64,000 nucleotides of DNA from Sphingobacteriia bacterium 28-36-52 (GTDB lineage: Bacteria > Bacteroidota > Bacteroidia > Chitinophagales > Chitinophagaceae). Each line of letters starts with the position of its first letter. Within the stretch, counting starts at the first letter, position 1. The position numbers and the translations under genes are program-made. The notes below the pieces were generated by a model. The model was not told the DNA's origin. It saw only the letters and a program-made list of their open reading frames with translations, and searched no databases. The stretch lies in the NCBI GenBank assembly GCA_002281575.1, contig NCGN01000002.1, forward strand, positions 1 through 64,000. Reading direction: 5' to 3'. Below are positions 17,511-27,043 of the stretch, piece after piece.

Positions 17511-18465
17511 ATTTTTAGGTTTATTATTTTTTGCTCCAATATTTGGTCTTGGGCAAACTAAGTGGATAAATGTAGACAGTGTATTTGGTCCATTGCCCAA
17601 TAAAGTACACGTATTCTATTCAAATGATTCTTTAGATGGCAAGCCCAATAAAGCTTTTTATTTAATAGCACCTTTAAAAGAGAAGACGCTGGATTTTTTG
17701 GTTTCGGTGGGTAACGGAAAGCGGTATACACCTTCGGAATATCATCAGCAAAATAATGCCCCATTGTTAGTAGTGAACACCACTTTTTTTGAGTTTGTTC
17801 AAAACAGAAATTTAAATGCGGTAGTGAGCAATGGTCAACTCTTGGCTTATAATATCCATAACACTGTTCTAAAAGGAAAAGACACTTTTACTTATCGTCA
17901 CAGTTTTGCAGGGGCTATTGGCGTTTCTAAAAAACGAAAAGCAGATATTGCTTGGTTGTTTACAGACAGTGCTGCAAAATATCCATTAGCAAGTCAAATA
18001 CCCGTCCCCCATTTTAAAGACAGCAATGCAGTGCTTCAAAAAACACAGTTGCCTGGTTCATTTAAAAAATGGAAAATGCAAACCGCTGTTGCAGGAGGGC
18101 CAGTGTTAATTCAAGCTAATCAAATTAAAATCACCAATAACGAGGAGCAAAGATTTGCGGGTAAACAAATAAACGACAAGCATCCAAGAACTGCAATGGG
18201 CTATACTGCTGATGGAGGTTTAGTTGTAATGGTAGTGGAGGGAAGAAATCCAGGAATTGCGGAGGGCGCAAACCTTACTCAATTGGCGCAATTAATGCTG
18301 TCTGCTGGTTGCGTAGAAGCATTAAATTTAGATGGGGGAGGTAGTAGTACCATGTTGGTAAATGGAAAAGAAACCATTAAACCCAGCGATAAAACCGGGC
18401 AACGCCCGGTTCCAGCTGTGTTTATTATTTCATCTCCCAAACAAGTGCAGACGCTCCTAAAATAG
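17503..18465 (+). CDS. Phosphodiester glycosidase (NAGPA) family protein, exported
   Basis: A 320-residue protein with a short signal peptide ([15 protein letters not shown]). The mature part matches the NAGPA/phosphodiester glycosidase domain: [41 protein letters not shown] and the C-terminal [15 protein letters not shown]. Family members cleave sugar phosphodiesters; in bacteria they act in the envelope on glycans or teichoic-acid-like polymers, so the substrate here is open. It overlaps lipA at its start and the ROK gene at its 3' end (41 bp, convergent). Confidence 0.85.
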   Translation: MHKFLGLLFFAPIFGLGQTKWINVDSVFGPLPNKVHVFYSNDSLDGKPNKAFYLIAPLKEKTLDFLVSVGNGKRYTPSEYHQQNNAPLLVVNTTFFEFVQNRNLNAVVSNGQLLAYNIHNTVLKGKDTFTYRHSFAGAIGVSKKRKADIAWLFTDSAAKYPLASQIPVPHFKDSNAVLQKTQLPGSFKKWKMQTAVAGGPVLIQANQIKITNNEEQRFAGKQINDKHPRTAMGYTADGGLVVMVVEGRNPGIAEGANLTQLAQLMLSAGCVEALNLDGGGSSTMLVNGKETIKPSDKTGQRPVPAVFIISSPKQVQTLLK

Positions 18466-19420
18466 CGGCATCAGATTCTTTTAAATGGCTCACCAATATT
18501 TTCACTTTGTTTTGGAATACTTGTATAAGATTGGCTTCCATATGTTCGCGTGTAGGCTTTAATATAAAGTCTCCCGCTTTGGTTAATCCTCCAAACAAGA
18601 TAATGGCTTCAGGGCTAGAGAACATTACAAAATTAGCTAGTGCCATTCCTAAGATTTTACCTGTATAATCAAATATTTCCTTAGCCAATTCATCGCCTTC
18701 TAAAGCGGCTTCATGCACTTTTTTAGAATCTATTTGCTCAATTGGAATTACTCTTAATAAACTGGGTTTGTTGCTTTTTTCTAAGAACTCAAGCGCATTT
18801 AATCTTACACCTGTAGCAGAAGCATAACTTTCTAAAGAACCTCTTTTGCCTGTTCCCTCGTGTAGTCTTCCGTCTGGAATAATAATGGTATGTCCTAATT
18901 CTCCTGCAAATCCATCGTGCCCATAAATTAATTTTCCATTGGCCACAATACCACTGCCCACGCCTGTTCCAAGGGTAATCATGATAAAGTCATGCATGTC
19001 TTGAGCAGCTCCATACATCATTTCTCCTAAAGCAGCAGCATTGGCATCGTTGGTTAAAACAACGGGTAATTTAAATTGATCTTCTACCATTTTGCCAAAT
19101 GGAATAATGCCTTTCCAAGGTAAGTTGGCAGCATACTCAATGGTATTTTTATAATAATTGCCATTGGGTGCACCAATGCCAATTCCTTTTATTCTACCTA
19201 CTCCACCTGCTTGTTCAATTAAAGGGGCAATATTTTGGTAGAGGTCTTCTATATAGGGCATTACTTCAAGATGGTTTCTGGTACTCATTTCACCAGAGAA
19301 CAATAAATTCCCTACTCTATCTACAATTCCATATTTGGTTCCAGTACCACCAATATCAATGCCTACTGCCAATTGCTCCATTGCAGTTGAACCGGCTCTG
19401 TTGTCTTTTTTACTATTCAT
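18425..19420 (-). CDS. ROK-family sugar kinase, probable glucokinase
   Basis: A 331-residue kinase from the ATG at 19420; a GTG at 19450 lies inside the transporter stop region and is less likely. It opens with VGIDIGGTGTKYGIVD (phosphate 1), has LTNDANAAALGE with the catalytic Asp, and TLGTGVGSGIV (phosphate 2). The ROK signature region GELGHTIIIPDGRLH is present, but the C-x-C-x4-C zinc ligands that normally follow are replaced (HEGTGKRGSLE). Only the His remains. It follows the FHS sugar transporter by 19 bp, which supports phosphorylation of imported glucose. Confidence 0.85.
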   Translation of the reverse strand: MNSKKDNRAGSTAMEQLAVGIDIGGTGTKYGIVDRVGNLLFSGEMSTRNHLEVMPYIEDLYQNIAPLIEQAGGVGRIKGIGIGAPNGNYYKNTIEYAANLPWKGIIPFGKMVEDQFKLPVVLTNDANAAALGEMMYGAAQDMHDFIMITLGTGVGSGIVANGKLIYGHDGFAGELGHTIIIPDGRLHEGTGKRGSLESYASATGVRLNALEFLEKSNKPSLLRVIPIEQIDSKKVHEAALEGDELAKEIFDYTGKILGMALANFVMFSSPEAIILFGGLTKAGDFILKPTREHMEANLIQVFQNKVKILVSHLKESDAAILGASALVWEMK

Positions 19421-19439
19421 AAACTGTACTTTCAAATAA

Positions 19440-21047
19440 TTAATGTCCACCGCCTACTTGTGCATCAAAATCTAATCCCTGTGCTTTTAACACATTTTTC
19501 ATTTTGATGGCGAGGTATATTAAAAACGCAAAACAAGCAGCTGCTAATAAATAGGATTGGTGCATGCCAATTGCAGAGTTGTCTCCAATAGCACCTTGCA
19601 ATGGTGGAATAATGGCGCCGCCTAAAATCATCATAATTAAAAATGCAGAGCCCTGGCTAGTATACTTTCCTAATCCACCCACACCCAAAGAAAATATACA
19701 TGGCCACATTACCGAGCAACAAAGACCACCAGCCATAAAAGAATAAACTGAAATTAATCCATTGGTAAACACCCCAATTAACATAGCAGCAGTAGCCAAT
19801 GCAGAAACTGCAATCAAGGTTTTAACTGGTTTTTCTTGGCCATAAAAGAAGGCTGCTATGGCCAATGCAATGTATACAGCATAACCAAATAAATCAGACA
19901 CATCGCTGCCATATAAATTATTTACATAAAGCACTACACCAAAAGCAAAAAATGGAACAACAATGGTTGCAATGGTTTTACTCATGCCCTTTAAATTAAA
20001 TACGCTGATGGCACCGGTCCATCTACCAATCATTAAACTACCCCAATACAATGAAACGTATTTGGAGATCTGGCTTTCTTCTAAACCTGCTTCGGTTAAG
20101 TATCCTGGAATTCTTAACAAAGCACCGAAGTTGTTGTCGATGGTGACTTCTACCCCTACATAAACAAAAATACCAATCATACCATAAATCAATTGTTGGT
20201 ATTTCATAGCACCCCAACCCGTTGGATTTTTAACTGCTTGGTTATTAGAATAAAACAAAATTCCTACCACTGATATTAAAGAAAGTAAAAGCAACGTTAG
20301 TTTAGGTACTTCTGTAAATTGTCCTACAATAATAATGATGCCAATTAAAAAAGTCATCATTAATAAAGAAGATGCTGCTTTATTGGCTTTCTCAAATTTT
20401 TCATCGTTTTTGCCTTCAGGTAATTTTGAAAATGCAAAGAATAAAGCCACTGCCGCAAATACTCCTGCAACTATTAGATACAAAGTATTGATATTGGTTA
20501 CAGTAACTTCGGTATTTGCATTACCTACTGAGCCAAATAAAAAGAAACTCACGATAATGGGCCCCAGCGTGGTTCCTAGCGAATTAATACCGCCAGCTAA
20601 ATTTAAACGATGTGATCCTGTGGAAGGGTCTCCTAAGGTAATAGCAAAAGGTTGAGCAGAAGTTTGCTGTAAAGAAAATCCTAATGCTACAATAAAAAAT
20701 GAACCAAGAATAGAAGGAAAAGAATTGGCATTGGCAGAGGGTATAATTAATAAAGCGCCTACTACTGAAATACCCAAACCATATATGATTCCTTTTTTAT
20801 AGCCTATTTTATTCAAGATATCGTATCCAAATAAATTGGATAATATAAATAAGATTAAAGACCCAATAAAATAAGCGCCATAAAATGCAGAACCTATTAA
20901 TTGAGATTCAAATTGATTAAGCTGAAAATGGTTTTTAGCAAATGGGATGAATATACTGTTAGAAGCAGCAATAAATCCCCAAAAGAAAAATACAATGACA
21001 AGGGTGGCTAATGCACCAGTATTGGTGGGCTGTTTGGTCTGAGTCAT
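19440..21047 (-). CDS. FHS-type major facilitator, sugar:H+ symporter
   Basis: A 535-residue, about 12- to 14-helix transporter of the FucP/GluP (FHS) family. It opens with LVIVFFFWGFIAASNSIFIPF, followed by FYGAYFIGSLILFI and GYKKGIIYGLGISVVGALL. LGFSLQQTSAQPFAITLGDP and HRLNLAGGINSLGTTLGPI correspond to the conserved sugar-binding helices. Glucose/galactose or fucose are the usual substrates. The downstream ROK kinase gene points to glucose or a related hexose. It is first of a two-gene unit, divergent from glgA. Confidence 0.88.
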   Translation of the reverse strand: MTQTKQPTNTGALATLVIVFFFWGFIAASNSIFIPFAKNHFQLNQFESQLIGSAFYGAYFIGSLILFILSNLFGYDILNKIGYKKGIIYGLGISVVGALLIIPSANANSFPSILGSFFIVALGFSLQQTSAQPFAITLGDPSTGSHRLNLAGGINSLGTTLGPIIVSFFLFGSVGNANTEVTVTNINTLYLIVAGVFAAVALFFAFSKLPEGKNDEKFEKANKAASSLLMMTFLIGIIIIVGQFTEVPKLTLLLLSLISVVGILFYSNNQAVKNPTGWGAMKYQQLIYGMIGIFVYVGVEVTIDNNFGALLRIPGYLTEAGLEESQISKYVSLYWGSLMIGRWTGAISVFNLKGMSKTIATIVVPFFAFGVVLYVNNLYGSDVSDLFGYAVYIALAIAAFFYGQEKPVKTLIAVSALATAAMLIGVFTNGLISVYSFMAGGLCCSVMWPCIFSLGVGGLGKYTSQGSAFLIMMILGGAIIPPLQGAIGDNSAIGMHQSYLLAAACFAFLIYLAIKMKNVLKAQGLDFDAQVGGGH

Positions 21048-21171
21048 ATCAATCGTTCGTTTTTATAGGTATGGAAAATAGGAATAATTGGTTGAAGGAA
21101 AAATTTTAAATGGTAATTTGATGGAATCGCTTTATTGGTTATCTTGAAAATTGAAGATTTAATTCTTTTTT

Positions 21172-22587
21172 ATGGAAATTATACATGTTAGTGCTGAGTG
21201 TTATCCTGTAGCCAAAGCAGGGGGATTGGGGGATGTTGTTGGTGCATTACCCAAGTACCAATGCAAGTCGGGGGATATTGCCAAAGTAATCATGCCCATG
21301 TATAGAACCAAGTTTTTGTACGAAAATGATTGGACAGTAGATTTTAAAGGGAGTGCCAACTTAGGCAATTGGTATTTTGATTTTACTGTTATTAAGGAAC
21401 CAACTAATAAATTAGGTTTCGACCTTTTCTTAATTGATATTAATGGCTTATTAGATCGCCAAAAAATTTATGGGTACGACGATGATGCGGAGCGCTTTAC
21501 TGCATTTCAAATTGCAGTAGTTAGTTGGATCAGTAGTTGGGAGCATCAACCAGATGTAGTGCATTGCCACGATCACCATACTGCATTGATTCCATTTATG
21601 ATGAAGTATTGTTATGATTTTCAACACTTGTCTACTGTGTCAACCGTAGTGACCATCCACAACGGACAATACCAGGGTTGGATGGGTTGGGATAAGAGTC
21701 TCTATATACCAAGGTGGGATCTGTGGAAGCGCGGAATGCTCGACTGGGCGGGCAGCATTAATCCGCTTGCATCTGGTGTAAAATGCGCCGACAAAGTAAC
21801 CACGGTTAGTTGGAGTTATATGGATGAGTTGAGAGAAAATGCCAACGGCTTAGAAGCATTGTTTGAATTTGAGAAGGGGAAATCTGTAGGTATTTTAAAT
21901 GGCATAGACAATGAGGTATGGAACCCATCTACCGATACTTATATTGAGAATCGATTCACCGTAAAAACAGTTACCAAGGGCAAAGAGCAAAATAAAAAAA
22001 TACTCTGCGACCAATTTGGGTTAGATATCACCAAACCGCTGTTTGTTTTTATTGGGAGATTGGTGGGTGAAAAAGCTGCAGATATTTTACCGGATGCCAT
22101 TAGAACAGCCATACATCAAACACGAGGGAATGCTTGTTTTTTAATTTTAGGTAGCGGTGAAACCAGCATTGAATGGGAGCTGCAACAAATGACCAATGAA
22201 TACCAAGGTATTTACAATGCCTATATAGGATACAATGAACAATTGAGCCATTTAATTTATGCAGGGGCCGATTTCTTGTTGATGCCAAGTAGGGTAGAAC
22301 CCTGTGGACTTAATCAAATGTATGCCATGCGGTATGGAACAGTACCAGTGGTAAGAAGTACTGGTGGATTAAAAGATACGGTAACCGATATGGGCGATAC
22401 AGATGGGTTTGGTATTCGATTTAACAATGCCACTATTGAAGATTTGGCTTATTCTATTGGAAGAGGCGTATCTGTTTACCAAGACAAAAAACATATGGAG
22501 TGGATGCGCAAATATATGATGCAGATAGATCATAGTTGGGAGAGTACTGTTTCTGAGTATAGACAAGTTTACCAAAGTTTAAAATAA
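21172..22587 (+). CDS. glgA: Glycogen synthase
   Basis: A 471-residue GT5 glycosyltransferase that extends alpha-1,4-glucan chains from ADP-glucose. The substrate-binding KAGGLGDVVGALPK motif is at residues 15-28. The GT-B C-terminal half shows FIGRLVGEKAADIL, and the acid/base region reads MPSRVEPCGLNQMYAMRYGT followed by STGGLKDTV. It is followed 42 bp later by glgC, which supplies its substrate. The FHS transporter and ROK kinase lie divergently upstream, a logical glucose-to-glycogen set. Confidence 0.95.
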   Translation: MEIIHVSAECYPVAKAGGLGDVVGALPKYQCKSGDIAKVIMPMYRTKFLYENDWTVDFKGSANLGNWYFDFTVIKEPTNKLGFDLFLIDINGLLDRQKIYGYDDDAERFTAFQIAVVSWISSWEHQPDVVHCHDHHTALIPFMMKYCYDFQHLSTVSTVVTIHNGQYQGWMGWDKSLYIPRWDLWKRGMLDWAGSINPLASGVKCADKVTTVSWSYMDELRENANGLEALFEFEKGKSVGILNGIDNEVWNPSTDTYIENRFTVKTVTKGKEQNKKILCDQFGLDITKPLFVFIGRLVGEKAADILPDAIRTAIHQTRGNACFLILGSGETSIEWELQQMTNEYQGIYNAYIGYNEQLSHLIYAGADFLLMPSRVEPCGLNQMYAMRYGTVPVVRSTGGLKDTVTDMGDTDGFGIRFNNATIEDLAYSIGRGVSVYQDKKHMEWMRKYMMQIDHSWESTVSEYRQVYQSLK

Positions 22588-22629
22588 ATAAGTTAATTTC
22601 AAATCAATATCAAATAAGCAATCAGTTAT

Positions 22630-23913
22630 ATGAAAACATTTTCGCAATCCGTTTTGGCAGTAATATTAGGGGGTGGGGCAGGTACACGACTTTTTCCACT
22701 TACAGCAAGTAGATCAAAGCCAGCCGTACCTATTGCTGGTAAATACCGTTTGGTAGATATTCCCATTAGTAACTGTATCAACAGTGGCATCAACCGCATG
22801 TTTGTATTAACACAGTTTAATTCCGCTTCTTTAAATAAGCATATTAAAAACACCTACCACTTTAGTGCGTTCAGTACTGGCTTTGTAGATATATTGGCGG
22901 CCGAGCAAACACCCGATAACCCAGGATGGTTTCAAGGAACAGCAGATGCGGTAAGACAATCTCTGAGACATATTTCTAATTTAGAGTATGATTATATTTT
23001 GATTTTGAGTGGTGATCAATTGTACCAGATGGATTTTGGTGATATGCTCAAGAATCATATCAAGAGCAATACCGATATTTCTATAGCAACTATTCCTGTG
23101 GATGATAGAGACGCACCTGAATTTGGTATTTTAAAAACGAATGAAGAGAACGTGATTACTTCATTTATAGAAAAGCCTAAAAAAGATGTTTTACCAGACT
23201 GGATAAGTGATACTGGTGCCGATATGCAAGGTCAGGGTAGAAATTATTTGGCATCCATGGGTATTTATATTTTCAATAAAAAAATCTTAGATAAATTATT
23301 GAATGAAGCCCATCCAAATGCAACCGACTTTGGAAAAGAAATTCTTCCAGATTCTATAGAGAACTACAAAGTATCTAGCTTCCAGTACGACGGTTATTGG
23401 ACCGATATTGGTAATATCTATTCTTTCTATGAAGCCAACCTTGCATTAACACAAGAAGTACCTCTTTTTAATTTATTTGATAATAATAAAACCGTTTACA
23501 GTAGAGCAAGAATGTTGCCTCCTGCTAAAATAAGTGGCACTACTTTAGAGAAAACCATTATTGCAGAAGGCTCTATTATTCATGCAAGTAGAATAGAGCA
23601 GAGTGTAGTAGGTATTCGTTCTAGAATTGGGCATGGTACCACCGTAGTGAGCACTTATATCATGGGTAACGACTATTATGAAACCCTTGAAGAAATGGAA
23701 TCAAATACCAGCAAGGGCCTACCTAAAATTGGAATAGGAGAGCGCTGTTATATCAAAGATGCTATCATCGATAAAAACTGTAGAATAGGCAACGATGTAA
23801 GAATTAATGGCGGCAGTCATTTGGCCAATACCGATCATCCACTCTATACTGTTAAAGATGGTATTGTAGTGGTTAAAAAAACAGCCATACTGCCTGATGG
23901 GTTTGTGATTTAA
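22630..23913 (+). CDS. glgC: Glucose-1-phosphate adenylyltransferase
   Basis: A 427-residue nucleotidyltransferase making ADP-glucose, the committed step of glycogen synthesis. The N-terminal motif LGGGAGTRLFPLTASRSKPA binds ATP. ILSGDQLYQMDF carries the catalytic Asp, FIEKPK the glucose-1-phosphate Lys, and ATDFGKEILP is conserved. A left-handed beta-helix domain follows (IIAEGSIIHASRIE, CRIGNDVRINGG). It is the last core gene before the accessory RHS island. Confidence 0.95.
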   Translation: MKTFSQSVLAVILGGGAGTRLFPLTASRSKPAVPIAGKYRLVDIPISNCINSGINRMFVLTQFNSASLNKHIKNTYHFSAFSTGFVDILAAEQTPDNPGWFQGTADAVRQSLRHISNLEYDYILILSGDQLYQMDFGDMLKNHIKSNTDISIATIPVDDRDAPEFGILKTNEENVITSFIEKPKKDVLPDWISDTGADMQGQGRNYLASMGIYIFNKKILDKLLNEAHPNATDFGKEILPDSIENYKVSSFQYDGYWTDIGNIYSFYEANLALTQEVPLFNLFDNNKTVYSRARMLPPAKISGTTLEKTIIAEGSIIHASRIEQSVVGIRSRIGHGTTVVSTYIMGNDYYETLEEMESNTSKGLPKIGIGERCYIKDAIIDKNCRIGNDVRINGGSHLANTDHPLYTVKDGIVVVKKTAILPDGFVI

Positions 23914-23940
23914 GTTGAAAATAATTTAATAGGGTGAAAG

Positions 23941-23993
23941 AGGTTAAAATTGAACCAATCAAGACCAATACCATCAGCAAACTCTTCCTCACT
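23941..23993 (-). pseudogene. Degenerate fragment of an RHS core end
   Basis: Read on the - strand this stretch gives SEEEFADGIGLDWFNFN, which matches the [11 protein letters not shown] segment that follows the core site in the toxin cassettes. It has no partner sequence on either side. It is an outlying scrap of a former cassette and places the left edge of the island just after glgC. Confidence 0.6.
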
Positions 23994-24040
23994 AAATTAC
24001 AAGTGCAACAACTCGCACAATAAAAAAAGCCACCTTGATT

Positions 24041-24084
24041 TGGACTGCCCCCCATTAAGTGTCTAACTTTTTGGGGGCAGTCCA
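24041..24084 (-). repeat. 44-bp palindromic solo terminus of an IS3/IS150-type element
   Basis: Perfect 12-bp inverted arms (TGGACTGCCCCC / GGGGGCAGTCCA) enclose 20 nt. Read on the - strand it begins TGGACTGCCCCCAAAAAG and continues GTTAGACA, the typical start of IS150-group inverted repeats. No transposase is nearby. It is either a deletion scar of an IS or a miniature element, and it can also fold as a terminator-like hairpin after the immunity gene at 24120. Confidence 0.55.
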
Positions 24085-24119
24085 TTTTTGGGATGGCTTC
24101 TAAAAACTTTTATCAATCA

Positions 24120-24443
24120 TTACCATTCTTCAACAACAAGCTTTTCAATTCTGTCTATCAAAGTCTCATTAATTAAATCTGTTTGAGATGATAACAATAT
24201 TGCATCTGCTATATAACTACCTTCATACTCATTTATCTTATTAGTTCCAATTAGAGTTTCAAGTGCAGCAATGTCATCTTCAGTGAAAAGATACTCGACA
24301 TCTTCCTTTAGAAAGATAGGATTAGTAGCTCCTTTTTGCTTTGACAATTTCTCATAACACTTCACTTCATCAGCAATCTCCTTTTTGAAATCTGCTATGC
24401 CAATCTCGTTATGAATTAACTTTTGAATTGAGCTGAGATGCAT
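24120..24443 (-). CDS. Putative cytoplasmic immunity protein of cassette A
   Basis: A 107-residue acidic, helical protein without a signal peptide. No family recognised. It starts 9 bp after the toxin-tip gene of cassette A on the same strand, the position of the immunity gene in every other cassette of this island. The absence of a signal peptide implies that its toxin acts in the cytoplasm. Assignment rests on position alone. Confidence 0.5.
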   Translation of the reverse strand: MHLSSIQKLIHNEIGIADFKKEIADEVKCYEKLSKQKGATNPIFLKEDVEYLFTEDDIAALETLIGTNKINEYEGSYIADAILLSSQTDLINETLIDRIEKLVVEEW

Positions 24444-24452
24444 ACTAATATT

Positions 24453-25325
24453 TTAATTTTTAGGTAACTCTTTAGGTTTGATATTTTGAACTTTATTAGC
24501 CCTATCATAAGAAGTCTTAGTATTGCGAATAACAGTGCCGTCTGCATTTTTCACTCGCTCATAAACTGCTCTTGACTGCCCTGGGCCAATACCTGGCTTG
24601 GTTTCCGTTATCTTAGTAAATTTGTCACCAACTTTGACCTTTTCCAGTGATTTTTCGACCTTGCTAAGTTTGACTCCAGTTTCTTTAATGATTTTACTTC
24701 CAACTTGTGACACTTTACTAACCACATTGCTCTGAGCTAATTTACCAGCAGCAGGTTCTAACTTTGCTACAATAGCACTACCCGCCTTTGTCATAACCTT
24801 ACCAGCTACGTTTGCAACGCCAGAGGTTACTAACCCAATAACTGCTGACTTAGCTATAGATGCACCGTCAACTTGAGTGAACGATTGTTTGAACGATTTC
24901 CCATCCGCAAAATTAGATGCAACTTGGGAGCCATAATCAATCAATGCGCCAACTGCAGCTCCTATCAAATTATCAATGCCAAATATGTCTCCTTTCGGGT
25001 CACTGTGCCTGATAGGTTCATTACCCATCGAGTTGTATGGTGTAAGACTTTCAAGACTTAACTCATCTTCATCCTCGTGTGGCTCGCATCTTGGGTCAAT
25101 CTGCCACCACCTACCAATCTGAGGGTCAAGTGTTCTGTAAAAAGCATCATATGTACCTAGCCCTAAGTCTTCGTTTAACTCTATGCTATTATATTTCTTA
25201 TCATTTTCAAGAGCTCCAGCAGCTTTACTACTCACCCCACCCATTGTTAACCCGAACGGATAGTAATGGGTTTCTTCTAGTAGGGGCCCAGCTTGATGGG
25301 TCTGGTTAAAATTATCAAAGAACAC
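24453..25325 (-). CDS. Orphan RHS toxin tip, cassette A (silent, inverted)
   Basis: A promoterless 3' end of an RHS toxin gene. The open frame continues upstream of the nominal GTG start at 25325 to about 25394 and still matches the shell ([16 protein letters not shown]). Then comes [15 protein letters not shown] (core site), a divergent RHS end LDPQIGRWWQIDP and the cleavage-type DPKG. The tip has a hydrophobic, small-residue-rich linker (about residues 115-180) and a basic C-terminal domain of about 55 residues containing PGIGPGQSRAVYERVKN and TSYDRANKVQ. I do not recognise the domain; its basic charge and the cytosolic immunity protein suggest a nuclease. Confidence 0.75.
   Translation of the reverse strand: MFFDNFNQTHQAGPLLEETHYYPFGLTMGGVSSKAAGALENDKKYNSIELNEDLGLGTYDAFYRTLDPQIGRWWQIDPRCEPHEDEDELSLESLTPYNSMGNEPIRHSDPKGDIFGIDNLIGAAVGALIDYGSQVASNFADGKSFKQSFTQVDGASIAKSAVIGLVTSGVANVAGKVMTKAGSAIVAKLEPAAGKLAQSNVVSKVSQVGSKIIKETGVKLSKVEKSLEKVKVGDKFTKITETKPGIGPGQSRAVYERVKNADGTVIRNTKTSYDRANKVQNIKPKELPKN
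25239..25271 (-). repeat. Core site A (33-bp tip-exchange site, inverted)
   Basis: One of nine copies. Left arm ACCCATTACTATCCG, 3-nt centre TTC, right arm GGGTTAACAATGGGT; the arms match at 11 of 15 positions as an inverted repeat. Identical to the copy in the full-length toxin gene (36659-36691), but on the opposite strand. Confidence 0.8.
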
Positions 25326-25546
25326 TACATCGTTACTCTCGTTGCTGAAGTAAATATACGTATATCTATTCTTTTTGAAATTTGCACGAAGTCTATTGAT
25401 ATGCTAAAAACTTTAAAAATCGATATTCTTTGTCGATTAAGGTTTGATTTTTATTTCTTTTGGGGAAGGTATTAATGAGCCCTCTACAAGGTTTAATAAA
25501 TTTTAAAGTAAACTGCCCCCTGGAAATTATAATACTTTTCTAATAT

Positions 25547-26050
25547 TTAGCGGTCTCTTTCCAATTTAAAAAACTCTTTGAACTTTATACATTCAATAAA
25601 TACTTCCTTATTTACTATACTAATTCTTGTAGCATTTATATATTTTACAGGAATACTTCTTGCATTTAAAGATTCCTCTTTCCTTATTGTTGCAATATCC
25701 CACTTCTGAACAAGTTGAAGTGTATAATCTGTAAACAATTTTGGTTGGTCAAAAGAAAAACTATTACTATTGTATGAATAATTCAAATCATCTTTTGCAT
25801 TCCATATCCTGCTAAAGTAAGTACCGCTTTCTATTTCGTAGTTTTCAAGAACAAACAAGGTATCATTATCAGAAGAAACAAAATTCAACCTTCCTTTATT
25901 ATAGAGCTTTGTTCTAAGTTCATGGAAAGAAATTCCTTTCCAATTACCATCAGTACATTTTCTCTCAATATTCTTTGAAATAACTGAAAAGCCTTTTTGT
26001 GTACAAGAAAAAGTAAAAATTACTAAAGAAACAAACAGTACTAGTTTCAT
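25547..26050 (-). CDS. Putative lipoprotein immunity protein of cassette B
   Basis: A 167-residue protein with an N-terminal hydrophobic segment ending in a relaxed lipobox (LVIFTFSC), so probably a lipoprotein facing the periplasm. No family recognised; the mature part has short beta-like stretches (DTLFVLENYEIESGTYF). It lies 10 bp after the HExxH toxin tip of cassette B. That position, and the match between an exported immunity protein and a peptidase-type toxin, support the call. Confidence 0.6.
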   Translation of the reverse strand: MKLVLFVSLVIFTFSCTQKGFSVISKNIERKCTDGNWKGISFHELRTKLYNKGRLNFVSSDNDTLFVLENYEIESGTYFSRIWNAKDDLNYSYNSNSFSFDQPKLFTDYTLQLVQKWDIATIRKEESLNARSIPVKYINATRISIVNKEVFIECIKFKEFFKLERDR

Positions 26051-26060
26051 AAAACTAAAT

Positions 26061-26870
26061 TTAATAAGTAAAGGCTGGTTTCTTTCTCCCCAATTGTTTG
26101 TAGTTAGTTGTACCGTTAGGATTGTAATACAAGCTTTGATGTGTGCCAGCTTTTATTAATCTCGTACTAGGGTCTCCACTACCACTTACATCAACACCGT
26201 AATAAGCTCTTAGGGGTAATTTATTTTCAGATCTGATTTGATTCTCTATGTGTGTAGAATATAATTCAGCATTGGGGATAGTTTTCGTATTTCCATTTGC
26301 ATCTGTGACAGTTCTCCATGGATTTAAATTTTTGGTTCCGCTCCAAGAATCAATTACGTGTGCCATCTCATGAGCTAACCCTATAAATGAAGGTCTAGTA
26401 GTTGACCCTTTACTATCTGGTGCACTCGATGTCCCTTTAGGATTCCATGTTATATAATTTCCATTATCACCTGCAGCATTAGAAGTACGCATCACTATTT
26501 CAGTGCTGTTATTAGAAGTCATTAAATTATTAACCAAAGTCTTACCTACATCTCCCCCAGTTCGTATTTTATCTATTGCTGTTTTAACTTCTTCAATAAA
26601 AGATTCTGATCCCGAATAAATAGCTCCGCTACCATCTAAAAATCCATAAGTGCCATTTTTATCTTGCCCATAATAGTATTTATTTTCTTGAATACTTTGA
26701 TTGCCATTTGCGTCAGTAAAATTGTTTTTAGTGACAACCCAAATACTATCTCCATTAATATCAATAATACTAATCGGGTTATTGGCAGCATATTGATAAG
26801 GAGATAAGGAATGATACTTATCCGCAAATCTATCTAGAGTAGAGAATCTTCCAATCTGCGCATCATACAT
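26061..26870 (-). CDS. Orphan RHS toxin tip, cassette B: HExxH (M91-like) metallopeptidase, silent, inverted
   Basis: A promoterless RHS 3' end. It starts in the core end [15 protein letters not shown] and [19 protein letters not shown], then a tip with the zinc motif [11 protein letters not shown] near residue 112 from the C-terminus, preceded by RPSFIG. This matches the M91-type zinc peptidase domain often found on RHS proteins. Upstream the frame stays open through [17 protein letters not shown] to 26985 or so, but about 50 bp normally found after the core site are missing, which shifts the frame relative to the core. The tip therefore could not be read in frame from the shell without repair. 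Confidence 0.8.
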   Translation of the reverse strand: MYDAQIGRFSTLDRFADKYHSLSPYQYAANNPISIIDINGDSIWVVTKNNFTDANGNQSIQENKYYYGQDKNGTYGFLDGSGAIYSGSESFIEEVKTAIDKIRTGGDVGKTLVNNLMTSNNSTEIVMRTSNAAGDNGNYITWNPKGTSSAPDSKGSTTRPSFIGLAHEMAHVIDSWSGTKNLNPWRTVTDANGNTKTIPNAELYSTHIENQIRSENKLPLRAYYGVDVSGSGDPSTRLIKAGTHQSLYYNPNGTTNYKQLGRKKPAFTY

Positions 26871-26947
26871 CCTTGCTCCATAATCTAACCAATCAAGTCC
26901 ACTACCATCAGCAAATTCTTTGCGTTGTTCTTCTTTGCCATTGTACT

Positions 26948-26980
26948 TGCCATTGTTAACCCGAACGGATAATGATGGAT
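26948..26980 (-). repeat. Core site B (degenerate copy, inverted)
   Basis: The central TATCCGTTCGGGTTAAC of the core is intact, but the outer arm ends are changed (ATCC and GGCA instead of ACCC and GGGT). It is immediately followed by a deletion that joins the core to the KYNGKEEQ segment. The most worn of the nine copies. Confidence 0.7.
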
Positions 26981-27043
26981 TCTCCTATAATGCAATTAGA
27001 GCAACAGTGTCAAAGATCAGTAAACTTCTATTTTTATGCTAAT

